Positions 17,906 to 28,017 of a stretch of 64,000 nucleotides of DNA are shown here, in pieces. A program made the position numbers and the translations under genes. Position 1 is the stretch's first letter; each line of letters begins with the position of its first letter. The stretch is taken from NCBI RefSeq assembly GCF_001677435.1, contig NZ_CP016268.1, positions 434,001-498,000 on the forward strand. The letters run 5' to 3'. The DNA comes from Woeseia oceani (lineage in GTDB: Bacteria > Pseudomonadota > Gammaproteobacteria > Steroidobacterales > Woeseiaceae). The notes under the pieces were generated by a model that saw nothing but the letters and a program-made list of their open reading frames with translations, was not told the origin of the DNA and did no database searches.

Positions 17906-20900
17906 CGCCAAAATTCTTTATCGACCGGCCGATTTTCGCCTGGGTTGTAGCGCTCACCATCCTGCTGGCGGGTGCAAGTGCATTGCGTGTCTTGCCTGTC
18001 GAGCAATACCCGTCGATCGCGCCGCCGTCCTTGTCCGTTAGTGTCACCTATCCTGGCGCCGATGCGTCGGTTTTGGAAACCAACGTGACACAGGTCATCG
18101 AGCAGGCTCTGAACGGTGTTGAAGGCTATCTGTACATGTCGTCGACCAGCCAGTCGAACGGCACAGCGAATATCCGGGTAACGTTTGAGTCCGGTACGGA
18201 TATCGATCTGGCACAAGTCGAGGTCCAGAACCGCCTGCAGACCGTGGAGCAGCGCTTGCCCGAAGAAGTGCGCCGGCAGGGTATTCAGGTCAACAAAGCG
18301 TCATCCAGCTTCATGATGATCATTTCACTGACTTCAAAATCCGGTGCAATGAGCACGCTGGAGCTAGGCAACTTTGCAACGACCCGGGTGATTGATGAAT
18401 TGCGGCGCGTACCGGGTGTGGGTGACATACGGTCGTTCTCGTCCGAGTACGCCATGCGCATCTGGCTCGACCCTGACAAGCTCGCCAGCTACCGCCTCTC
18501 CGCCTCAGACGCGCTGGCCGCGGTTCGTGAACAAAACAGCCAGTCACCGGGTGGTTCGCTGGGCGACCGGCCCATTGCCAATGGCTACGAAATTGCCGCG
18601 CCCATTCTGACCCAGGGCCGCTTCACAACGCCGGAACAGTTCTCCTCGATCATCCTGCGCTCGAACCCTGACGGCTCGGCGGTAAGGCTGGGTGACGTTG
18701 CACGCGTTGAACTGGGTGCACAAAACTACCTTTTCAACATTGAGGTGAACGGCAAACCGGCCGCCGGTATGGCGGTGCAATTGAGCACCGGTGCCAACGC
18801 ACTGTCCGCGCGCGCCGGCGTGCAGCAGCGCATGACCGAACTCGAACGTTCATTTCCGGCTGACATCGGCTGGACCGTTCCCTACGACAGTACGCCCTTC
18901 ATCCAGATTTCCATCGAAGAGGTATTGAAGACCCTCGCCGAAGCCATGTTGCTGATCGTTCTCGTCATGTTGCTGTTCCTGCAGAACTGGCGTGCAACGT
19001 TGATTCCTACAATCGTGGTGCCGATTGCACTTGCCGGTGGTTGCATCGGCCTGTGGTTGTTCGGCTTTTCAATAAATGTGCTGACTTTGTTTGCGATGGT
19101 GCTGGCTATCGGCATTCTGGTCGACGACGCCATCGTCGTGGTCGAGAACGTCGAGCGGGTAATGGCAGACGAAGGCTTGTCCGCCTACGATGCAACGGTC
19201 AAAGCCATGGGCCAGATCACCTCTGCGATTGTCGGCATTACCCTGGTATTGATCTCGGTATTCGTACCGATGGCGTTCTTTCCCGGTTCGACCGGCGGAA
19301 TCTACCGGCAATTCTCGCTGACACTCGCGGTTTCAATCGGTTTCTCGGCGCTCCTGGCCTTTACGCTTACACCTGCCTTGTGCGCCACCTTGCTCAAAAC
19401 CCACAGCCCCGATATTGAGAAAAACCGCGGCCGTATTGGCTCGTTCTTCGCAGGTTTCAACCGGTGGTTCAGTCGCACGACCGATGGTTACCAGTCGTGG
19501 GTCGGCAAGATCCTGCACCGGCCATTGCGCTTCATGGTGCTGTTTTTCGCCCTATGCGGCGTGACCCTGCTGCTTTTCGGCCGGCTTCCCGGCAGCTTCT
19601 TGCCGACCGAAGATCAGGGCAGTGTGTTCACCGTGATCCAGGCACCGCCCGGGTCAACGACTGAGCGCACGAATGAAGCGATCGAGCAGGTAAAAGACTT
19701 CTATCGCGAACAGCCGCAAGTCAAAGCGTTCACCGTGGTACGTGGCTTCAGTTTCGGTGGCGTCGGTCAGGCGCATGCAATGACCTTCGTCGCCCTGCAC
19801 CCCTGGGAGGAGCGCGCCGGCCCGGAAAACAGCGCGTCAACACTGGCAAGCAAAGCTATGCGGGTGCTGTCCGGAGTCAAGGAAGCAACGATCTTCACGC
19901 TCAACCCGCCGCCGATCCGGGAGCTGGGCAATTCCAGCGGCTTCAGTTTTGTCCTGCAGGATCGCGCCGGCCACGGCAACGCCGCATTGCTTGACGCCCG
20001 TAACCAGATTCTGGGCGCTGCGAGCCAAAGCCCGTTACTTGCCCAGGTTCGCCCCGAAGGCCAGGCAGATATTCCGCAGTTGCAGGTCATGATCGACCGA
20101 ACCAAGGCCCGCGCGCTGGGGCTGGCGATCAGTGACGTGAACTCCACGTTGTCGATTTCGATGGGCGGCGCATACGCCAACGATTTCGCGCGCGATGGAC
20201 GCATCCTGCGGGTCCTCGTGCAGGCCGATACGGCGTTTCGCATGACACCGGATGATGTCCTCAACCTGAGAGTTCGCAGTGCGAACGGTGAGATGGTGCC
20301 GTTCGGTGCTTTCACGGCCGTCGAATGGACGGCCGGTGCACCGCAGATCGAACGGTTTAACGGTTACCCCGCAATGACGATCTCGGGTTTGCCTGCGGAA
20401 GGTCGCTCAACGGGCGAAGCGATGGATGAGATGGAGCGCTTGAGCCAGCAATTGCCGGACGGCTTCGGCTTCGAATGGACTGGCATGTCCTTTGAAGAAA
20501 AGCAGTCGGCTGGTCAGGTTGGTGCGTTGCTCGCCTTTTCGCTGCTCGTCGTGTTTCTGCTACTCGCCGCATTGTACGAGAGTTGGTCAATTCCGCTTGC
20601 CGTGTTGTTGATCGTGCCGCTGGGCGTGTTCGGCGCGGTCGTGTTTTCCTTGCTGCGTGGTTTGCCGGCCGATATTTATTTCAATGTCGGGCTGGTCACG
20701 ATCATCGGCCTGGCCGCGAAGAACGCAATCCTGATCGTGGAATTTGCCATTGAAGAAGAGGCCAGCGGCAAGAGTCTGTACCAGGCCACGATGAACGCGG
20801 TGAAACTGCGACTGCGGCCGATCATCATGACCTCTCTCGCATTCATTCTTGGCATGGTGCCGCTGGCGCTGTCCACGGGTGCCGGTGCGGCCAGCCGTAT

Positions 20901-21063
20901 CGCCGTGGGCACGGGCGTCATGGGCGGGGTCATCTCTGCAACGCTACTCGGTATTTTCTTCATTCCGCTCAGCTACCTTGCGGTGCGGCGCTGGATCGCA
21001 CGTGGCAATGTGCCGATCACAGACGATAAAGCGGTAACGACCAGGGAGCCAGGTCATGCGTAA
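17902..21063 (+). CDS. RND multidrug efflux permease (HAE1/MexB-AcrB type)
   Basis: An inner-membrane proton antiporter of 1053 residues, the family's usual length. The start MTPKFFIDRPIFAWV is characteristic. Twelve transmembrane segments and two large periplasmic loops are apparent. Proton-relay residues are present: the Asp pair in GILVDDAIVVVENV (TM4) and the Lys in AAKNAILIVEF (TM10). It exports hydrophobic or amphiphilic compounds through the adaptor and the outer-membrane factor encoded on either side. It overlaps both neighbours, so the three subunits are translationally coupled. Which drugs it exports cannot be inferred. Confidence 0.97.
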   Translation: MTPKFFIDRPIFAWVVALTILLAGASALRVLPVEQYPSIAPPSLSVSVTYPGADASVLETNVTQVIEQALNGVEGYLYMSSTSQSNGTANIRVTFESGTDIDLAQVEVQNRLQTVEQRLPEEVRRQGIQVNKASSSFMMIISLTSKSGAMSTLELGNFATTRVIDELRRVPGVGDIRSFSSEYAMRIWLDPDKLASYRLSASDALAAVREQNSQSPGGSLGDRPIANGYEIAAPILTQGRFTTPEQFSSIILRSNPDGSAVRLGDVARVELGAQNYLFNIEVNGKPAAGMAVQLSTGANALSARAGVQQRMTELERSFPADIGWTVPYDSTPFIQISIEEVLKTLAEAMLLIVLVMLLFLQNWRATLIPTIVVPIALAGGCIGLWLFGFSINVLTLFAMVLAIGILVDDAIVVVENVERVMADEGLSAYDATVKAMGQITSAIVGITLVLISVFVPMAFFPGSTGGIYRQFSLTLAVSIGFSALLAFTLTPALCATLLKTHSPDIEKNRGRIGSFFAGFNRWFSRTTDGYQSWVGKILHRPLRFMVLFFALCGVTLLLFGRLPGSFLPTEDQGSVFTVIQAPPGSTTERTNEAIEQVKDFYREQPQVKAFTVVRGFSFGGVGQAHAMTFVALHPWEERAGPENSASTLASKAMRVLSGVKEATIFTLNPPPIRELGNSSGFSFVLQDRAGHGNAALLDARNQILGAASQSPLLAQVRPEGQADIPQLQVMIDRTKARALGLAISDVNSTLSISMGGAYANDFARDGRILRVLVQADTAFRMTPDDVLNLRVRSANGEMVPFGAFTAVEWTAGAPQIERFNGYPAMTISGLPAEGRSTGEAMDEMERLSQQLPDGFGFEWTGMSFEEKQSAGQVGALLAFSLLVVFLLLAALYESWSIPLAVLLIVPLGVFGAVVFSLLRGLPADIYFNVGLVTIIGLAAKNAILIVEFAIEEEASGKSLYQATMNAVKLRLRPIIMTSLAFILGMVPLALSTGAGAASRIAVGTGVMGGVISATLLGIFFIPLSYLAVRRWIARGNVPITDDKAVTTREPGHA

Positions 21064-22453
21064 GCTCGTAATGTTGAGCGTACTCGGGTCCCTTAGTGCC
21101 TGTCAGCTGGCCCCGGAGCACGTGCGGCCGCCGATACCCGCGGACCCGGTTTACCCGGTCGAGTACGCAGAGGCTGGTGATGCTGTGCCTGATGCGCGAC
21201 CCGAATGGCAGGCCTTTTTCGCCGATCCGCAGCTTGCGGCGCTCATCGACATAGCGCTGACAAACAATCGCGATCTGGAAGTGGCTGCCTTGCGCATCGA
21301 AGAAGCGCGGGCGACCTACGGTATCCAGCGCGCTGATCGTTTGCCAACAATTACCGCGACCGCCGATGCAACGCGTTACCGCACGTCGCTTGCTGCGTCG
21401 GCCACGGCTGCCGGGGTTTACGACAGTTATTCTCTGGATCTTGGCGTCTCTTCGTTTGAGCTCGATTTTTGGGGGCGGGTACGCAACTTGTCGGCGGCCG
21501 CCCGCAGTAACTATCTGGCGACGGTAGAAGCGGCGCAGGCCTTCCAGCTTTCACTGACGCGCGAACTGGCGTTGGCTTACCTCAGTAAACAGGAAGCAGC
21601 GGAGCGTATTGATCTTGCTGTGCGCACGGTCAGTGCGCGCCGTGACCAGCTGCGCATTGCCGAGCGCCGGCTCGATGCCGGCGTAACCTCCGAACTGGAA
21701 TTTCGCCAGGCGGAAACCTTGCTGACCCAGGCAGAGGCCGAGTTGGCCGGTTTGCGACTGAATTTCGCGCAAAGCAATAACTTGCTTGCAGTGTTGCTCG
21801 GTGGTCCGCATGACAAGGAGTTGCCGGCATCGCTGCCGTTAGGGCAGCAGGTACTTGCGGCGCGATTCTCGCCCGGTCTGCCCTCGGATTTGCTGGAGTC
21901 GCGGCCGGATATTCGTGCGGCTGAGCAACAGCTGATCGCCGCGCGCGCCAATGTTGGTGCGGCCCGGGCGGCATTCTTCCCGGCCATAAAACTGACCGGC
22001 AGTTTCGGCTATTCCTCCACTGAGCTGGATACGCTGGTTGGCGAAGATGGTCGTGCCTGGAGTTTCATGCCGTCGATCAGTCTGCCGATTTTCGATACCG
22101 GACGCCGGCGCGCAGCCCTTGATGTGGCGCAAGCCCGCGAGAATATCGCGGTGGCCGGCTACGAACGTGTGATTCAAACAGCGTTCAGGGAGGTCGCCGA
22201 TGCACTCGCCGGACGCCGTTATCTGGCAGAGCAGATCGCCGCGCAAGAGCGAGGCATCGTTGCGCAGCGTCGCCTGGCAGAGCTTGCAAGACAGCGGTAC
22301 AACGAAGGCGTTGTGCGTTACCTCGAAGTGCTCGATGCAGAGCGCAATCTGTTCGCTGCTGAGCAGGCGTTGTTACAGGTCCGGCGTATCGACGTGGCGA
22401 ACAACATTGCATTGTTCATCGCACTGGGCGGAAACGTTCCCGACGCCAGCTAG
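21056..22453 (+). CDS. Outer-membrane efflux factor, NodT/OprM family
   Basis: A 465-residue outer-membrane channel lipoprotein (leader MRKLVMLSVLGSLSACQ, lipobox LSAC). It has the two repeated coiled-coil/beta units typical of TolC-like factors. Conserved NodT features include NRDLEVAALRIEEARA, SSFELDFWGRVRN and LLESRPDIRAAEQQL. It completes the tripartite pump. The start codon lies 8 bases inside the end of the permease gene. Confidence 0.95.
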   Translation: MRKLVMLSVLGSLSACQLAPEHVRPPIPADPVYPVEYAEAGDAVPDARPEWQAFFADPQLAALIDIALTNNRDLEVAALRIEEARATYGIQRADRLPTITATADATRYRTSLAASATAAGVYDSYSLDLGVSSFELDFWGRVRNLSAAARSNYLATVEAAQAFQLSLTRELALAYLSKQEAAERIDLAVRTVSARRDQLRIAERRLDAGVTSELEFRQAETLLTQAEAELAGLRLNFAQSNNLLAVLLGGPHDKELPASLPLGQQVLAARFSPGLPSDLLESRPDIRAAEQQLIAARANVGAARAAFFPAIKLTGSFGYSSTELDTLVGEDGRAWSFMPSISLPIFDTGRRRAALDVAQARENIAVAGYERVIQTAFREVADALAGRRYLAEQIAAQERGIVAQRRLAELARQRYNEGVVRYLEVLDAERNLFAAEQALLQVRRIDVANNIALFIALGGNVPDAS

Positions 22454-22524
22454 TCACGGCTTGCAGTGCGTTGACCTGCAACGGTAGGCTGCCGCAACGC
22501 AACTGCCTAAGAGGATTCATTGCC

Positions 22525-23280
22525 ATGGCCACACGAAGTCGAAAACTGCTGATGATCGTACTGGCCATACTGCTGGTGATTGGCGGCGGCCTCTTGTATT
22601 TGAGTACCCAGCTTAATTCGATCGTCGCAGGCTTGATTGAGTCGCAGGGTTCGGCGGTTGCCGGCAGCCCCGTTCGCGTGAGCGGGGTGGCGATCAACCT
22701 CGGGGAAGCGAACGCGTCGATCAGTGGACTTTCTGTTGCCAATCCCGATGGATTCGGCGGTGGCCATGCAATCGACCTCGGCAGTTTTTCAGTGCGTATC
22801 GATCCTGCCAGCGTGACCACCGATACCATTGTGCTGAAAGAAGTGACGGTCAGCGATGCGCAGATGACCCTATTGCAACGCGGTACTGGCAGCAACCTGC
22901 AGAGCTTGTTGAACCAACTTCAGAGCAGTTCGGACAGTGGCTCGGCGGCAGCCGATTCCGGGGCGGGTAAAAAGTTGATCATTGATCGCTTCACGCTCAA
23001 AGGGGCGCGAGCGACCGTGTCTGTTCCGGACTTGCAGGAAGAACGCGAAATCAGTCTGCCGGATATCGTTCTGACGGACATCGGCCGTGCCAGCAATGGA
23101 GCAACGGCCGGGGCGGTCGCTCGCCAGGTTCTCGAGCCCGTGTTGCAAAAGGCCTTGAGTACCGCAGCCGCTCAATCATTGAAAGAACGGGCCAGTGACG
23201 AGCTGAATGCAGCCAAAGACCAGCTGCTGAAGGGCGTAATGGACAAGCTCGGAAGCAACGACGAGGATGTCACGCCGTAG
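22525..23280 (+). CDS. AsmA-like membrane-anchored hypothetical protein
   Basis: A 251-residue protein with one N-terminal membrane helix (residues about 8-27) and a periplasmic body. Repeated phrases such as VRVSGVAINLGEANASISGLSV and SVRIDPASV resemble the beta-rich repeats of AsmA/DUF748 proteins, which are implicated in envelope lipid transport or assembly. The C-terminus is a charged helix. An AAGAGGA site precedes the ATG at 22525. It follows the efflux operon by 71 bases and may be transcribed with it, but no functional link is known. Confidence 0.7.
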   Translation: MATRSRKLLMIVLAILLVIGGGLLYLSTQLNSIVAGLIESQGSAVAGSPVRVSGVAINLGEANASISGLSVANPDGFGGGHAIDLGSFSVRIDPASVTTDTIVLKEVTVSDAQMTLLQRGTGSNLQSLLNQLQSSSDSGSAAADSGAGKKLIIDRFTLKGARATVSVPDLQEEREISLPDIVLTDIGRASNGATAGAVARQVLEPVLQKALSTAAAQSLKERASDELNAAKDQLLKGVMDKLGSNDEDVTP

Positions 23281-23305
23281 GCTTTCGCACTGTGCGCAGC
23301 GCTGG

Positions 23306-24526
23306 CTATTGCGGCATGAAAATCGTGGCCGGCTGCTCCAGCATACCGCGAATACTTTGAATCATTTGCGCGGCATCAAAGCCGTCGACAAAGCGGTGAT
23401 CAAAGGACGATGAGAGATTCATCGTCAGGCGCACTTCTATTCTGCCGTTGATGACGACCGGCTTTTCTATCGCCCGGTTTACGCCAATGATGGCCACTTC
23501 CGGCATGTTGATGACCGGCGTCGTTACGATGCCGCCCAATTTGCCCAGGCTGGTAATGGTGATCGTGGAGCCGGATAACTCATCACGACGAATGCTGTTG
23601 TCGCGCGCGGCTTCCGAGACCCGCCGAATCTCGCTCGATAACTGATCCACTGAAAGTTGATCAGCATTGTGAATTACCGGCACTTTGAGGCCGTCTGCGG
23701 TTTGTGTGGCAACGCCGAGGTTTACCGGGCCGTGCTGCACAATGACGTTGCGTTCCTTGTCGTGGGTTGCATTGCACTGCGGGAAGTCGTCGAGCGCGCG
23801 AATCAACGCCAGTGACAGGAACGGCAGCAAGGTCAGGCGCTCGTGCCGCTCACGATTCAGGTTCAGGTGCTTGCGCAGCGCTTCCAGTTCGGTGATGTCG
23901 ATTTCTTCAACGTAGGAGAAATGCGGGATCTCGCGCTTCGCCGCACTCATGCGCTCGGCAATGATACGGCGCAGGCCAATGATTTTGACCTCGCGGGTCG
24001 CCCGTTGCTTCACCGTTTGTGCGGGCCGGGCAAAGGCGCCGCTCTGGTCGCTGAGGTAGTTGTCGAAATCGTCCCGGGTTATACGACCGTTCGGGCCGCT
24101 GCCACTGATCTGCGTGAGATCAACCCCGGCTTCCTTGGCTTTTTGCCGTATGGCGGGCGAGGTCTTGACACGGGTGCCGCTTGCGCCTGATTTTGCCGCA
24201 GCCTTCCTGGGGGCACTGGCCGCAACGGCCTCGCTGGTTTTCGGCTCGGCAGCAGGCTCTGCTGCTTTGCGGCTGGACGTTTCGCTGCTGATTTCAAACA
24301 CGATGAGCGGAGCACCAACGGCAATCATGTCGCCGGGCTCGCCGGCGAGCTTCATTACTTTGCCGGAGACCGGCGAAGATATTTCTACGGCAGCTTTGTC
24401 GGTCATCATCGTGCCAACGATGTCTTCTTCGGCGACAACATCGCCCACTTTGACATGCCATTCGCCGATTTCGGACTCGACGGTACCTTCACCGAGGTCG
24501 GGTAGTTTGAATATGTGTTCGCTCAT
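23306..24526 (-). CDS. bkdB: Branched-chain 2-oxoacid dehydrogenase E2 (dihydrolipoamide acyltransferase)
   Basis: The 406-residue acyltransferase core of the branched-chain 2-oxoacid dehydrogenase. One lipoyl domain (residues 1-80; lipoylated Lys44 in MMTDKAAVE) is followed by an Ala/Pro-rich linker, a peripheral subunit-binding domain (ASGTRVKTSPAIRQKAKEAG, about 135-170) and the catalytic domain with FDHRFVDGFDAAQ. It moves branched acyl groups from E1 to CoA. The ATG at 24526 follows a GGAGG and overlaps the E1beta stop codon. No E3 gene is in the operon, so the shared lipoamide dehydrogenase is presumably encoded elsewhere. Confidence 0.93.
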   Translation of the reverse strand: MSEHIFKLPDLGEGTVESEIGEWHVKVGDVVAEEDIVGTMMTDKAAVEISSPVSGKVMKLAGEPGDMIAVGAPLIVFEISSETSSRKAAEPAAEPKTSEAVAASAPRKAAAKSGASGTRVKTSPAIRQKAKEAGVDLTQISGSGPNGRITRDDFDNYLSDQSGAFARPAQTVKQRATREVKIIGLRRIIAERMSAAKREIPHFSYVEEIDITELEALRKHLNLNRERHERLTLLPFLSLALIRALDDFPQCNATHDKERNVIVQHGPVNLGVATQTADGLKVPVIHNADQLSVDQLSSEIRRVSEAARDNSIRRDELSGSTITITSLGKLGGIVTTPVINMPEVAIIGVNRAIEKPVVINGRIEVRLTMNLSSSFDHRFVDGFDAAQMIQSIRGMLEQPATIFMPQ

Positions 24527-25539
24527 CCAGCCTCCATCACTTTCCTGATACCGGCAGCGATTCGCTTCTGACCGGGAAAGTATTGCCATTCGAATGCGTG
24601 AGGGTAGGGCGTATCCCAGCCAGCCACCCGTTCAATTGGTGCTTCAAGATTCCAGAAACAGTGCTCCTGAATGGTCGCCGCCAGTTCGGCGCCGTAGCCG
24701 CTGAAGCGTGTGGCCTCGTGGGCGATCAGGCAACGACCGGTCTTGTTCACGGAGTCAGTCAGTGTGCTGACATCCAGCGGTGCCAGCGTGCGCACGTCGA
24801 TGATCTCTGCATCGAAACCGGTGAGCTTTGCAGCCGCCTGCGCGACGTGCACCAGCGTGCCGTACGTAATGATGGTCAGGTCGTCGCCGGGTTCGACAAT
24901 ATCGGCTTTGCCGAGCGGCACCGTGTAGTAGCCACCGGGCACTTCGCCTTTCGGGTGCGAGGCCCAGGACACGGCTGCTTTGTCGGGATCGCCATCAAAC
25001 GGGCCGTTATAGATGCGCTTCGGTTCGAAAAAGATGATCGGGTCATCAGATTCAATCGAACTGATCAGCAGGCCTTTCGCATCGTACGGGTTCGACGGCA
25101 TGACCGTCTTGATACCGCTGATGTGAGTGAAGATTCCTTCCGGCGACTGCGAATGTGTTTGCCCGCCGCGGATGCCACCACCACAAGGCGTGCGTATGGT
25201 TACCGGGGAAGTAAGGTCGCCGGCCGTACGGTAACGCAGGCGTGCAAGCTCGCTCACAACCTGATCGAAACCGGGGTAGATGTAATCGGCAAACTGGATT
25301 TCGGCAACCGGGCGCAAGCCGTTCACGCCCATGCCGATTGCGGTACCAATGATGCCGCCTTCGGCGATAGGCGCATCGATAACCCGGTGTTCGCCGAACT
25401 TGCGTTGCAAACCGTCAGTGCAGCGGAATACGCCGCCGAAATAACCGACGTCCTCGCCGAGGATGACGATGTTGGGGTCTTTGTCCATGACCACGTCGAG
25501 CGCTGAACGTATGGCCTGAATCATGTTCATCTGTGCCAT
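24523..25539 (-). CDS. bkdA2: 2-oxoisovalerate dehydrogenase E1 beta subunit
   Basis: A 338-residue transketolase-like subunit. It has the E1beta start (MNMIQAIRSALD), GEDVGYFGGVFR, the cofactor-contacting AEGGIIGTAIGM and PCGGGIRGG. With E1alpha it forms the thiamine-diphosphate enzyme that decarboxylates the 2-oxoacids of valine, leucine and isoleucine. It lies 3 bases after the E1alpha gene and overlaps E2 by four, so the three are one operon. Confidence 0.95.
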   Translation of the reverse strand: MAQMNMIQAIRSALDVVMDKDPNIVILGEDVGYFGGVFRCTDGLQRKFGEHRVIDAPIAEGGIIGTAIGMGVNGLRPVAEIQFADYIYPGFDQVVSELARLRYRTAGDLTSPVTIRTPCGGGIRGGQTHSQSPEGIFTHISGIKTVMPSNPYDAKGLLISSIESDDPIIFFEPKRIYNGPFDGDPDKAAVSWASHPKGEVPGGYYTVPLGKADIVEPGDDLTIITYGTLVHVAQAAAKLTGFDAEIIDVRTLAPLDVSTLTDSVNKTGRCLIAHEATRFSGYGAELAATIQEHCFWNLEAPIERVAGWDTPYPHAFEWQYFPGQKRIAAGIRKVMEAG

Positions 25540-25542
25540 CGG

Positions 25543-26778
25543 TCAGTCCTCCAGTGCCAGCATTTGTTTGCGCTGAATCTCGAGGTGCTCTGGCGTTTCG
25601 GCATAGACGTCGTCGAACATTGTGGCCGGGTCGAGGTAGGGGCCTTCTGTCATCGTGCCGCTCTTCTGTGCCTCCTTCCAGGCATTGAGCACGTCCGCGC
25701 GCAGCTCTTTCTCAAGTGCGGCATGTTGTTTTTCGGACCAGTGACCTTCGCTGATCAGGTGATTCTTGAGCCGCAGCAGCGGGTCGCCCAACGGAAACGC
25801 ATCCCATTCGTCCTTGGGCCGGTACTTCGTCGGGTCATCACTCGTTGAATGCGCTGCGCCGCGGTAGGTGACGTGCTCAATTATCGTTGGACCGCCACCG
25901 CGCCGGGCACGATCGGCCGCCCATACGGTCACGGCGTACACCGCCAGCAAGTCGTTGCCGTCCACTCGTATGCCCGGAATGCCAAGGCCTAAACCGCGGG
26001 CCGCAAACGGTCGCCGTTCACCGCCGGCAAAACCCTGGAAAGTGGAGATTGCCCATTGATTGTTGATGATGTTGAGAATAACCGGTGCCTGGTAAACCGC
26101 CGCGAACGTAACGGCGTGGTGGAAATCGGCTTCTGCCGTGCTGCCATCACCGACCCAGGATGCGGCGATGTGATCTTCACCCTTGATTGCCGATGCCATG
26201 GCCCAGCCCACAGCGTGCGGGTACTGCGTGCCGAGGTTGCCCGAGATGGAAAACATGTTGGCATCTTTACTGTGGTACATGATCGGCATCTGCCGGCCCT
26301 TGCACATGTCCCGGGTGTTCGACAGACACTGGCACATCAGGTCAACGAGCTTGCAGCCACGGTACAAGTACAAACCCTGATTACGGTAGTGCGGAAAGCA
26401 CATGTCGCCAGGACGCAGTGCCATACCCTGGGCAATTGAAATGGCTTCCTCGCCGAGCGACTGAATATAAAAGGAAATGCGCCCCTGGCGCTGAATCTGT
26501 TGCATGCGTTCATCGAAAATCCGGGTCAACATGATCCAGCGCAATGCGACCTGCAGCTCGCGGGCCTCGAAATTGGGGTTCCACGGGCCTACAGCTTTGT
26601 GCTCATCGTCCAGTACGCGGACCAGGCCGTGGCTCAGATGATCAATGTCCCGCACCCGGACATCGATTGGCGGTTTGTCGACAGCACCGGCAGGCGACAA
26701 TTCCAGGTAACTGAAATCCGGCGTGTCCCCGGGTCGTGCCGACGGGTGCGGAATATGCAGTCTTGATCGGGTGCTCAT
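25543..26778 (-). CDS. bkdA1: 2-oxoisovalerate dehydrogenase E1 alpha subunit
   Basis: A 411-residue subunit carrying the thiamine-diphosphate motif (a GDGSTAE...NNQWAIS arrangement) and the YRG-AHSTSDDP phosphorylation-loop region typical of branched-chain E1alpha. A roughly 70-residue N-terminal extension before LQVALRWIMLTRIFDERM is normal for the Pseudomonas-like BkdA1 group. First gene of the minus-strand bkd operon. AAGGA lies about 11 bases before the ATG. No Lrp-type BkdR regulator is adjacent. Confidence 0.95.
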   Translation of the reverse strand: MSTRSRLHIPHPSARPGDTPDFSYLELSPAGAVDKPPIDVRVRDIDHLSHGLVRVLDDEHKAVGPWNPNFEARELQVALRWIMLTRIFDERMQQIQRQGRISFYIQSLGEEAISIAQGMALRPGDMCFPHYRNQGLYLYRGCKLVDLMCQCLSNTRDMCKGRQMPIMYHSKDANMFSISGNLGTQYPHAVGWAMASAIKGEDHIAASWVGDGSTAEADFHHAVTFAAVYQAPVILNIINNQWAISTFQGFAGGERRPFAARGLGLGIPGIRVDGNDLLAVYAVTVWAADRARRGGGPTIIEHVTYRGAAHSTSDDPTKYRPKDEWDAFPLGDPLLRLKNHLISEGHWSEKQHAALEKELRADVLNAWKEAQKSGTMTEGPYLDPATMFDDVYAETPEHLEIQRKQMLALED

Positions 26779-27002
26779 GCGTCGGAATCCTTATTTCGAA
26801 ATTCAGCGAAACAGCGCAGTCGGGCACGGAGTGTCCACTTTGCGGCGCCGCATCAAGCGGTACAGCGAACGCCCGATTCTACGCAAAAAGCGCCCGTGGT
26901 GCCGGGCCCGCGCCGCGTGTTGATAGCGGTGCTGAGTGTGGCGATCAGGGCGTCGCCACGCAATACCACAATTCGGTAGCCAAACAGCTGGATCCCGCCG
27001 GG

Positions 27003-27437
27003 TTACTGCTGATCCGGGTTCGGTGCGGTCTTGAAGTAGCTGACGTAGCGCAGAGTCAGGAAGCTGATGACGGCCATCAGCAAGGCAATCTCGTAGCGGT
27101 CGACCGCTACGGCCATGCCTATGAGGCCGGTGATCCAGATAGTCGCTGCCGTCGATGTGCCGGACACATTGCCGTTGCTCTTCAGGATGGCGCCACCACC
27201 GATGAAGCCGATACCGGTGATCAAGCCTTGCAGCACGCGGGCCTCGGCATCGCTCGAATCGAGTACCGACATGCCGACCAGCGTGTAGCCGCAGGCAGCA
27301 ACAGCAACCAGCGGGAACGTACGCAGGCCTATGCCGAGGTGGGAGTCTTCGCGATCAAACGCCACCGGCAGTGACAGAAAATAGGCGATGCCTAGGTGTC
27401 GGAGGTTAAACCAGATTTCGGTCCAGTCGATGGTCAT
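27003..27437 (-). CDS. MgtC/SapB family membrane protein
   Basis: A 144-residue protein with about four hydrophobic helices. It matches MgtC/SapB: an Arg/Glu-containing first-helix region, LQGLITGIGFIGGGAIL and TAATIWITGLIGMAVAV. In enteric bacteria MgtC is linked to low-magnesium survival and regulation of ATP synthase; chromosomal relatives in environmental bacteria are of unknown role. The Arg-rich C-terminal cytoplasmic domain of the longer MgtC proteins is absent. A GGAGC lies 8-9 bases before the ATG. It appears monocistronic. Confidence 0.88.
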   Translation of the reverse strand: MTIDWTEIWFNLRHLGIAYFLSLPVAFDREDSHLGIGLRTFPLVAVAACGYTLVGMSVLDSSDAEARVLQGLITGIGFIGGGAILKSNGNVSGTSTAATIWITGLIGMAVAVDRYEIALLMAVISFLTLRYVSYFKTAPNPDQQ

Positions 27438-27516
27438 TTCACGTTGCTCCAGCGTTGCAGTGGCGGCTCAACTCACAGTGGCGGGCCAGTGGCAGGTGTC
27501 ACCTCGCAGTTCGCGG

Positions 27517-28017
27517 TTATCCGGATTCAGCCAGTGCAGCGTAACGCCCGCCAAAAAACAGCAATGGCGCCTGGTCGTTTGTCCGGTACGCCTCTACTTT
27601 GCCAACAATAATGAAGTGATCGCCGCAATCGTGTATCTGCTGCGTACGGCAATCGAAACAGGCGATCGTTGCGGGCAGTACCGGGATGCCATGCCGGTTC
27701 TGATCGTATTCGATGCGTTCAAACAAGGTGTGGTCTGATTTTGCGAAATGCACGGCCAGATCGCGCTGATCCTCGGCCAACACATTGATGGCATAGCGAT
27801 CTGCATTCAGGTAAGCCTCCAGCGAATTGGAAACCTTGGCGATGTTCCACAGCACCAGGGGCGGGTCCAGGGACACGGAACTGAAGCTGTTGGCCGTGAT
27901 GCCGCAAGGCCGGCCCAAGGCATCGTTGCAGGTGATAACGGTCACGCCCGTGGCGAAACGGCCGAGCGAGCGGCGTAAATCGAATTCGTCAGTCATTGTT
28001 CGGGTGGCGGGTTCCAT
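27517..28017 (-). CDS. Flavin reductase family protein (HpaC-like)
   Basis: A 166-residue split-barrel flavoprotein. It has the N-terminal LGRFATGVTVIT, GITANSFSSVSLDPPLVLWNI and CGDHFIIVGKVEA blocks of the HpaC/RutF flavin reductase group. Such enzymes reduce FMN or FAD with NAD(P)H for a partner monooxygenase. No flavin-dependent monooxygenase lies next to it. The Rieske oxygenase 6 kb away would need a ferredoxin-type reductase instead, so no partnership is implied. An alternative ATG at 27996 gives a start at MTDEFDLRR. Confidence 0.88.
   Translation of the reverse strand: MEPATRTMTDEFDLRRSLGRFATGVTVITCNDALGRPCGITANSFSSVSLDPPLVLWNIAKVSNSLEAYLNADRYAINVLAEDQRDLAVHFAKSDHTLFERIEYDQNRHGIPVLPATIACFDCRTQQIHDCGDHFIIVGKVEAYRTNDQAPLLFFGGRYAALAESG

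Noticed and set aside
24583-25506. 307-codon plus-strand open frame
   Set aside because: Antisense to the E1beta gene, which is unmistakable.
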